Below, in pieces: positions 56,901 to 64,000 of a stretch of DNA of 64,000 bases. A program made the translations under genes and the position numbers. The notes below the pieces were generated by a model. It was not told the DNA's origin. It was given only the letters and a program-made list of their open reading frames with translations, and did not search any database. Each line of letters opens with the position of its first letter. The stretch's first letter is position 1. The DNA comes from Daphnia carinata. Its lineage: Eukaryota; Arthropoda; Branchiopoda; Diplostraca; Daphniidae. The DNA lies in contig NC_081337.1 in NCBI RefSeq assembly GCF_022539665.2, forward strand, positions 2,828,679 through 2,892,678, given 5' to 3'.

Positions 56901-59900
56901 AAAAAAAAAAACTAGAAATAAAAAAAAAAATGTGCTGAAATGTTGTGAATGCCATTTGACTTGGCTGTCAATCAAAGCATTTTCATTTGAAATCAAAACG
57001 ATAAAAAAAAAAAAAAACAACAACAAACGAATGTTTGAACGGTAAATACCGCGGGCAACAATGAAAAATAGCTTCCTTCCCCCCCCCCCCCCCCCGTTTG
57101 ATGTCTACGTGAGTTGAATTGTTGATCTAATTTTTATTTTAATTTTAAAGGGACGCTAAAGTCACGTGTCAAGAATTTGTTTGTTTTTAAATGCCAGCCA
57201 ATCATTTTGATCTGTTATTGATATACAACCCCATCAGCATTCAAATTTCAACCCCTCGCTGTCTTGTTCTTTTGCAATTTTAAAGAACGAATTTGTTTTG
57301 TTTTTTCACGCGCATTTTTCCGAGGGCGGGGAAAACTGTCACTTTAGAAAAAATGGGTGAAGAACCAAAACGAGCACAAAAAAAAAACACACACACACAC
57401 ACACTTGATTTTTGAAAATATCTACACACACACAAAAAAAAATGTGTTTGACAGCCAAAGAATGTGGAGCATGAAGGAGCATATTTTTAAAAAAAAAAAA
57501 AATGGACGAAAGGCAGGTAGAGAGGGGAGAGAAGAACATTAGCATCCTACGTACGATCCTCTACATTTTGATTCGGTTAAAAACTATTCCCTCCCTCCAT
57601 TTTGGTTACGAAATGGCGGCACACCAACCGCAGAAAAACTTTTCTTTCGTGATTGAATGGACGAGTGAATACGTAACACAGTCGCTATTTTTTTTTCACG
57701 TATCAGTGGCGCCATACTGATCAAGTTGTAAGAATTTAAAGGAAAAAAAAAAAACATTCAATTTTTCTCTTTCCTTTTTTTTTTTTTGTAAAAAAAAAAA
57801 AAAGGCCAAAATAAATTTTTTCGAAAAGAAAAAAGGAAAATTATTTTAAAAAAGACTCTCTAGATAGAGCTGGTCACGCAACATGTTCTCTTTCGTCTTG
57901 TTGCTAGGAGCAGTTTGCGGACGGAGACGGGCGAGAATAGTGTGCTATGCAAATTGGCAAAACAAAGTAACGGAATGATTGACAATCTCCTTAGTTTTTC
58001 TCTTTCTTGGCTTTCAAATTAAAGGATTTAAAAAATAAAAAAATAAAGGCTTTTTTTTTTTATATATCTCTGATGTTCTTTATGGGGTCGTTGTATATCA
58101 GTCAACACGGAGGGGTTTCTCCATTTTCTTTTAACTATCAAAATAAGTCAACATTGTTGTGTTTCGCTGATGGCGAGCGGACAAAAAGGGAATTGACTTT
58201 GTCCTCTCGCAGAATTAAAAAAAAAAATAAAAAGAAACCCACTTATTTGCATACCATTCGTATTCCCCAGTTTTTTTTTTCTTTTTGCATACCACGTCCG
58301 TTAGAACTAGATTTTTTTTTTTTTTTTTTTAAACACACAAAAAAAAAAAAATTCCGAAATGGGGCCAAAATTGTCTTACGGGGTAAGGACGGCCCTGACC
58401 GGGAGCAATTTCAAGACTATGAAACCCTCTCTCCATAAAAGAACAAATACGGGCAACAACGGGAAAAAAAAAACTTGAAAATATAAACAGACCCTCTATT
58501 ACATTTGATTCCTTTAAAAAAAAAGGAAAAATCTATGTAAATAGTTTTCCACAAAAAAAAAAAAAAAAAAGAGGGGGAATGTGCTGGATGAGGCTCACGC
58601 GATCCACACGGGCACAAAGATAATTTTTGTTTTGTAGTAGAACCCCTCGTTAATACGTGACTCGTATGCATCCCCCCCCCCACCTCTCTAGTAAGAAACA
58701 AAAGGTTCCGAGTAATTCGAAATAAATTGCGGCTACCTACAAGAAAGAAAGAAAAAAGCCTTGAAAGAAAATCACACAGCGTGTTCCAGTTGTATCATCA
58801 ACTCGGCAATGACATTATTCCTCAGGCCATGCACACACATCAAAGGGGGGGGGGGGTGAGCGAATGAATTTAAATGAAAAATAGACATCTTTTTTTTTTT
58901 ACATGAAAAATACCCTAAATTTAAAAATGTGTTCCAAAACCTATTGGGGTGAAAAAAAAGAAATCAAATGTTTCCCTTTTTTGGGGTTGCCGGAGAAAAC
59001 CGTTGGGCCTTACGAAGGTCATAATCGTTATCGAGTTTGGAACATCCGACCGTCCGTCATCATCCTACTGAATTCTACCACTTTAGCTGACTCTCTCTCT
59101 CTCTCTCTCGTAAAGAAATAAACAGATTCAAACCGATTCTCAACGAAGATGAGAAGGAAACCCGAGCTGCGTGTTTGTCAGCTCCCCATTGTTCCTCCTC
59201 CCTCCCCCCCTCTCTCTCCTGCTCTAAAGGAATGTTACCTTTAAAAAAACAAAGAACAAAACAAAAAAAAGCTAATCACATTTTGGATTTTCCATAAACA
59301 TATTTCTGTTGTTTTCCGAGAACGTGCGCGTTCCATGGCATCATCCCAATTGATTCGCTTCCTTACAGATTCGGAGAAAAAAGATATACCTCCTCTTCCT
59401 TACCCTCTTCTTCCCCCTACCCCCCATCTCTCCCAGACGACGAGAAGCGAAATACATTTGGACGCTAATGCGCTGGACGCCCCAGCGTCAAAAGGCGGTC
59501 ACACACACACACACACATACGCACATCATCATCATTGGTCGCGGTTGAAGTGACTGGAAATGGTGGGCCGCACACATTTTTTTAATGCACTAAAGTGGTC
59601 CGAGAAAGAAAGAAAAAAGGAGGGGGGGCGGCCGGGCGGAAACTGGGCGGAAGTGTGACCTATAGGGTACCCTAGCTTTTTCTTTTTCACCACTATTCCG
59701 GATATGTATTATCTTTTCCACTCTTCTTGTTCCCCTCCCTCTTCTTTCCCTTAACACACACACCCTATTGTATGATTAGCTTCACAAATATATAACATCG
59801 GTCATCATAGATTCTTAATTTTTTGGGCTTAAGGGAAGACGCCATCGGCGTTCCGGCTTCAGGGTGTGTGTTCCAGGAGGGTGGATATACCATGGGAAAC

Positions 59901-62333
59901 AAAACAAAACAAAACAAAAAATCTAAAGATATTAGACGAAATATATATTTTTTTTTCTTATGGTCATTCCGGCCGGATGAACTTGCTCCACAAGAAAAAT
60001 AAAAAAAAAATGGAGGGAAAAGAAAAAATAAGTTGGATCGTTACACGAGTAGACGGCCATTCGTAAGCGGATTTTCGGAAGCTATTCGCTCGTATATAAA
60101 CACACACGCGTTTTCAAACATTCATGGAACGCACACAACGCAAGGCTCGAGTTTTTCGGCGTGCAAAGTAAACTTTGTGTTTTGTTTTTCTTCTTTTTTT
60201 TTGAAAGTTTTACGCGCCAAAACTTTTCGTCTTGCACAGAGCTCGAAAAATAAAAAGGTGGGTGGGGTTCGCCTGCCGACATGCGTTCGGGCACTGTCGC
60301 AATTGCAAACGCGCGACGTTACAAGAGGAGGGGAGAACGGATCGATTTCGAAACGGAAGACGATTTCAATATTCGTGTTTTTTTTTTCTTCTTGTATCTC
60401 TGAGAAGAGAAAAGAGGATTTTCGTGTTTTTTTTTCAATTTCGGAATGGAATCACTGAATTCATAAAATTAAAACTGTGTTTTTTCTTTCTTTCTTCAAA
60501 CAAAAAGAAAAAAAAAAAAGAAACCAGTTTTCAATTCTGCGGGTTATAAACCCCCCCCCCCTTTGACTCCATTTCTCAGTTCGAAAGACTTTCCCTTCAC
60601 CAAAAGTCCCACAAGCCTTGGAATTTTATTTTAATTCTTCAAAAGTTTCAATCAATTTCAGTTGACAACAAGCAGAAGCAAACGGAGCCCAATTCCAATG
60701 TCTTAATTAGACTGACAGATACATATACTGCAGCACAAAATGTTTCTATTCCCCCCTCTGTTTTGGAGCGAGAGAAAAAGAAAGAGAGATGGAAAACTAT
60801 CCAGGACGATAGGAACCACCATATTCAGCTATTCTTATTTTTAAAAAAACTAGCGTTTGTTATGTTACGCGTCTACGTGCCAGCATCTCTCCTCCCCCCT
60901 TCTCCATTTAAAAGAAAAATCGTCACCTAACACACACGAAAAAAAAAAGGGGGGAAACAGGTTTATGTTTTTTTTTTCTTCCTCTATTGGCGCATTCCTT
61001 CCGAGACTTAAAACTCGTTCAGGCACACTCGCGTCACGTCAACGTAATTATTCAAACGTCTTTTGCTCCCATTTCGATAAATATGCTAATATCCGAGGGA
61101 AAGCCCCGGTATTTTGTTTAGCCCCCCCCCACTGATATTTAAAAAAAAAAAATAAAAGAAAAGAAAATCATTTACCTGACAATTTTGCGCCGATTGTTGG
61201 GATGAATGGCGTCGGCCATGACGGGATCAACCTTCTTCAGGAGCGCGTGAAGTCGGCCGCTGGTCAAGTGCTGCAATTGTGGCCCGTCCGATCCATCATC
61301 GAAGCGTAACAATTTCAAGAGTTGCTCGTCATCTTGGCCGCCACTTTGGGCGGCACAAGGTGGACGCTCGCGGCGCAGCTGTTGGTCCCGCTCGTAGAGG
61401 AGCGGATGTGCCGTCTGCTCGCCCTCATCGTCCAGCAACACTTTCCATAGTAACGACTCGATGTAGTAATGCGTCCCGCCGACGATGACTGGAACACGGC
61501 CGTCTCGCAACAAGCCATCAATCTGCCATAAAAATCAGAGGGAAAACTGTAACATTTATTCGTATTAATAGAAACACATTTGATTTTTTTTTTTTTTTTT
61601 TTTTTTAAAGAAAAAGAAAGCCATTTCCTTAAACGTTCATTAAAAATAAAAAAATCCCGACCGACTTTTATATTTTGCTGTGTCAATTTTTCTTGGAATT
61701 GGAGAAGGGCCAGACAGAGACAAATCAAAATCCCGTCTCCATTTCTATATTTTGCTATTCTTTCTTATTCGTTTCAATTATTTTTAAATCGAGGACCTTG
61801 AACCGAAAGGGATCACCCCACCCGGTTCGAACGGAGAGACGCAGTTCAAAAGCTGATGAAATCGTGAATTTAAACAAAAATAAAAAAAAATACGCTGAAT
61901 CAGCACATTTACGCAGACAGTCTTTTCCCATTCAGAATCGGCCGGCAAAACACACACACACATTTTAAACTAGGGGTCATCCGGTTGCATGGCACAGCCG
62001 GCGGGAGTCAACAATTATCTTTTTACATTCGGTTGGTCAACTTGTGCACGACATGGCACCATATCGAATAGCGATAAAAACGCTCGCCGGAACAAAGTTA
62101 CCAAAATAATAAAAACAAACAAAATAATTGCGTCCCCCCCCCCCCGAAGCCAACGAGATGAATGAAAAAAGAGAGAGAGAGAGACAACAACTTACAACGG
62201 GCAACGCTTTGCGCTGAAAGTCCACGACAGTCCAGCGGGTCAAAGGCGATGCGCAATCAATCAGATGATGCGCTACGAGTTGCCGCTCTTCTGACGTGAC
62301 TTTATTCGTGATGATGTCCAATCCTTGATAAAT
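44350..62333 (-). CDS. TRIT1: tRNA dimethylallyltransferase (tRNA isopentenyltransferase), 5' end outside window
   Basis: Six exons on the minus strand: 62333-62196, 61522-61176, 55186-55045, 51314-51196, 45126-44916, 44760-44350. Phases agree throughout, giving 455 residues. The enzyme moves a dimethylallyl group onto A37 of certain tRNAs (i6A), in mitochondria and cytosol. Matches to the family, in order: IYQGLDIITNKV, TVVDF, VPVIVGGTHYYIESLLWKVL, VDPVMADAIHPNNRRKIVRSLQ, GGPLRY then IFWVQC, RLDARVDDMMSRGLVTEL, DYTIGIFQSIGFKEFHQYL, RRYARKQIKWI, then VPPVYGLDATDV. Near the C-terminus a C2H2 finger (C-x2-C-x12-H-x5-H, starting FHCPLCDKVC) matches the matrin-type finger of animal TRIT1. The N-terminal P-loop and DSMQ segment (about 70 residues) are missing here and must be encoded beyond 64,000 or in an exon I did not see. 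Three introns of 3.7-6.1 kb are full of simple repeats. An acidic stretch precedes the finger. Confidence 0.94.
44916..45126 (-). CDS. TRIT1: TRIT1 exon: GIFQSIGFKEF and RRYARKQ region
   Basis: Phase demands that the exon begin with G after AAAG, so the acceptor is the end of a run of 12 A with no pyrimidine tract next to it. The donor is CAG|GTGATT. The product continues K-EPDYTIGIFQSIGFKEFHQYL and ends with FLQQPDRQ. Confidence 0.88.
45756..45792. repeat. GGT/AGT trinucleotide repeat
   Basis: GGT copies pass directly into AGT copies, a compound trinucleotide tract in the TRIT1 intron. Confidence 0.85.
46537..46567. repeat. 31-base A homopolymer preceded by a T run
   Basis: TTTTTTT followed by 31 A, itself preceded by CAAA repeats; a snap-back A/T tract in the TRIT1 intron. 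Confidence 0.85.
51196..51314 (-). CDS. TRIT1: TRIT1 exon: EVLDRRLDARVDDM region
   Basis: The acceptor ATTACAG precedes 51314 behind a T run (minus-strand A run). The donor is taken as ATCAA|GTAGGT, phase 2; the alternative GTAAC donor 5 nt further on would include an in-frame TAG. A short exon of 119 nt that long-ORF scanning misses. Confidence 0.88.
51315..55044 (-). other. TRIT1 intron (3.7 kb)
   Basis: Homopolymer-rich, with a GC-rich inverted repeat (CTCACGCG 54012-54019 and CGCGTGAG 54034-54041). Nothing coding recognised. Confidence 0.6.
55045..55186 (-). CDS. TRIT1: TRIT1 exon: SLQ to GGPLRY region
   Basis: The acceptor GGGCAG precedes 55186; the donor CAG|GTAAAA. The first G completes the split Arg codon, and the product reads R-SLQAWQQHGRPHSELL, then GGPLRYAGRTLIFWVQCQQ. 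No open frame of 60 codons marks this exon in its correct phase; it was found by family conservation and phase. Confidence 0.9.
55187..61175 (-). other. TRIT1 intron (6.0 kb)
   Basis: Dense in A, T, C and G runs and CA repeats. Reading frames such as the one at 60033-60458 (plus strand) are chance frames. No nested gene recognised. Confidence 0.6.
61176..61522 (-). CDS. TRIT1: TRIT1 exon with the GGTHYYIESL motif
   Basis: The acceptor TGGCAG precedes 61522; the donor AG|GTAAAT leaves a split Arg codon. Encodes VIVGGTHYYIESLLW, a variable Gln/Asp-rich insert, then the conserved VDPVMADAIHPNNRRKI block. Confidence 0.92.
61523..62195 (-). other. TRIT1 intron (0.7 kb)
   Basis: A/T rich with a T run at about 61584-61606. 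Nothing else recognised. Confidence 0.65.
62196..62333 (-). CDS. TRIT1: TRIT1 exon with the DIITNKV motif
   Basis: The acceptor TTTATAG precedes 62333; the donor GTT|GTAAGT is at 62195. 46 whole codons, phase 0 at both ends. Encodes IYQGLDIITNKV and TVVDF, corresponding to the region just after the P-loop and DSMQ of the family. Confidence 0.92.
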
Positions 62334-63858
62334 CTATAAATGAACAAAAAATACAACATCAATTAATATAATATCCAAGTTTTTTTACTTCTATAATTCT
62401 AAATTTGCGCGCGCGCGTCCGACATTCTTTTTTTTTTGTCGTGTCCATTCAAACTTGTTATTACAAAAAAAAAAAAAAAATAAAAAAAATAAGAACAAAA
62501 CATTTTATCAACGACAATCACGTCTCGAAAACGACAATGTCTTTTTGTTTGATTCCCCCCCCCCCCATCAAATGATTGATAACAGACGAGTTCTGTCGGC
62601 GGCCTCTTTCTCTATTACGTCGCACACATCGGAGAGAAAGCAAGCAAAATACGCTTACATCATGTCTACGTGTGTGTGTGTCTGTATAGATTACATAAAA
62701 AACCCGAATCCGGCAGTGCAAGGTAAAATGCGGCCAGGGAAAAAAAAAAAAATGTGAATTGAAAAATAACAAAACAGCCTCAACTAGTTTGTGTTAGGCA
62801 AAATGAAAGAAAAAAGAGCCTTGAATGAACGTCGCCCGGCTGACCGAGCTCTCGCCGATTAGATAATTTCGTGAGGCTGTGGTATTAGAGAGATATTATC
62901 AAGCCAAAAAAACACGAATTTTCAAGGACTTTTTATTTATAAAGGATTAACTAGAATAGAAAAAAAAAATGGGCAGTTGTTTCTATGCTACTTTGCCTGT
63001 TTTCTAATTTTTTTTTTTTTCTTTTGGTGAAATCGAAAACCCACACACAGGACTAGCCAAAGTTGGGCCGCCCCTGGGCATTATTGGCTAAGGCCCTTTA
63101 GCACGTAGACTAGCGGCCGGATCGCTAACCAACACACGTCTCTTAACGTGAATAAAAAAAAAACAAAAAAAAACAGGGGTCGTTGAGTACGCGTCTGAAC
63201 GACGACGAAGAAGAATTATTTTTTTTAATAAAAGAATGCGAAAAAATGGCATTGAATTGAAATAGCGTAAATGAAAAATTCTAATGAAACTCGAAAGGAA
63301 CTGTTGACATGTTAGGAAAAATGGAACTAAAAGAAATAAATTTCCATTTAGTTTTGGTCAATTACATCGTCAACTGGATCCAGAGATCAACTAGAGTGAT
63401 GGGTGGCGCCACACCCATATGCTAAACAGAGTCGCGCATATTTTTTTCTTTTATTATTTTTATGTTTTGTTTCATTTTGGCGGATTGCCGCGCGCGGTTA
63501 TTGGACTTTTGAACGAAAAAATGGCCGCGGGACAGGGATGGTCAGCGACTTTTTGCGGTCAGGGCGAGACAACTCACGAATTTTTCTCGCCGCCTTTCAA
63601 TCCTTCAATTCTTCGGGGAATGAAAAAAAAAATAATAACAATAAAAATTTCACGGCGGTCGGGAAATTCCGCACGAACGCAAAAAAAAAAAACAGACGTT
63701 GGTCACGAATTCGACCACCACGATCGTCAGGCGCTACCGAGACCCTCATAAGTCTCTCATTTTTCTCAAAGTCATCCGATCTGTTCGAACTAATCGATTC
63801 CCTAATGAAAACGTTTCAAATTCAAATGTGAAATAATAAACAAACTAATTTAATTAAC

Positions 63859-63889
<31 letters not shown>

Positions 63890-64000
63890 AATTAATGAAA
63901 GTCGAACGATTCCCGCCAGTTCCCCCCACTACATTTCATCATTTAGGTCGTGCGGGAGGGGCGTGATTTCCGCGTGATCGTCCTTGACCGTCAGACATAC
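62334..64000. other. right end of window, upstream of the first visible TRIT1 exon
   Basis: Should be the next TRIT1 intron, since the exon at 62333 begins at an acceptor. I searched the minus strand by eye for a P-loop (GxTGxGKS) and found none. It contains a CA repeat at 63862-63889 and plus-strand frames with no recognisable domain. Confidence 0.5.
63862..63889. repeat. CA dinucleotide repeat
   Basis: 28 bp of alternating AC near the right edge of the window. Confidence 0.9.

Noticed and set aside
61815-61845. GGTTCGAACGG, a B-box-like sequence
   Set aside because: No acceptor or anticodon stem can be built around it.

Overview
The window looks like nuclear DNA of an arthropod. A Daphnia-like branchiopod crustacean is my best guess. 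The reasons are split genes with GT-AG introns (many of only 50-120 bp), metazoan-only gene families, CAG/CAA glutamine tracts, and very many A/T, C/G and CT microsatellites. There is no operon structure, CRISPR array or prokaryotic gene. Exons were assembled by hand from splice sites, reading phase and remembered family conservation; no alignment was run.

Layout. (1) About 1-18,400: the 3' part of a long-intron, plus-strand C2H2 zinc-finger gene of the rotund/squeeze (ZNF384/ZNF362) family. Four exons lie at 6010-6194, 8469-8610, 12413-12889 and 14388-15403; the 5' exons lie before the window. The introns are packed with homopolymers and dinucleotide repeats, including T41, (CT)108 and C34. 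(2) About 18,400-25,680: no gene that I can support. (3) 25,947-28,322, minus strand: a compact, complete SLC13-type sodium/di-tricarboxylate cotransporter gene (11 coding exons, 558 residues). (4) 29,530-37,499: an 8-kb satellite array with a 320-bp monomer (24 full copies, one copy with a 256-bp deletion, ragged ends) and no ORF; the monomer carries a 32-bp near-perfect palindrome. (5) 37,999-38,600: a Lys/Pro/Ser-rich reading frame of unknown identity with one frameshift. (6) 40,474-43,211, minus strand: two compact complete genes, a TBP-related factor (TRF2/TBPL1, 303 residues) and the NuA4/TIP60 subunit MRGBP (166 residues). (7) 44,350 to beyond the right edge, minus strand: tRNA dimethylallyltransferase (TRIT1), six exons spread over 18 kb. 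The first exon(s), with the ATP-binding P-loop, lie outside the window.

The genes do not form one pathway: a transcription factor, a metabolite carrier, a core-promoter factor, a chromatin-acetyltransferase subunit and a tRNA-modifying enzyme. TRF2, MRGBP and TRIT1 are head-to-tail on the minus strand with gaps of about 1 kb, so the promoters of TRF2 and MRGBP should be short. The window is divided in composition: homopolymer runs are dense around the two long-intron genes (1-18 kb and 43.6-64 kb) and sparse in between, where the compact genes and the satellite lie.
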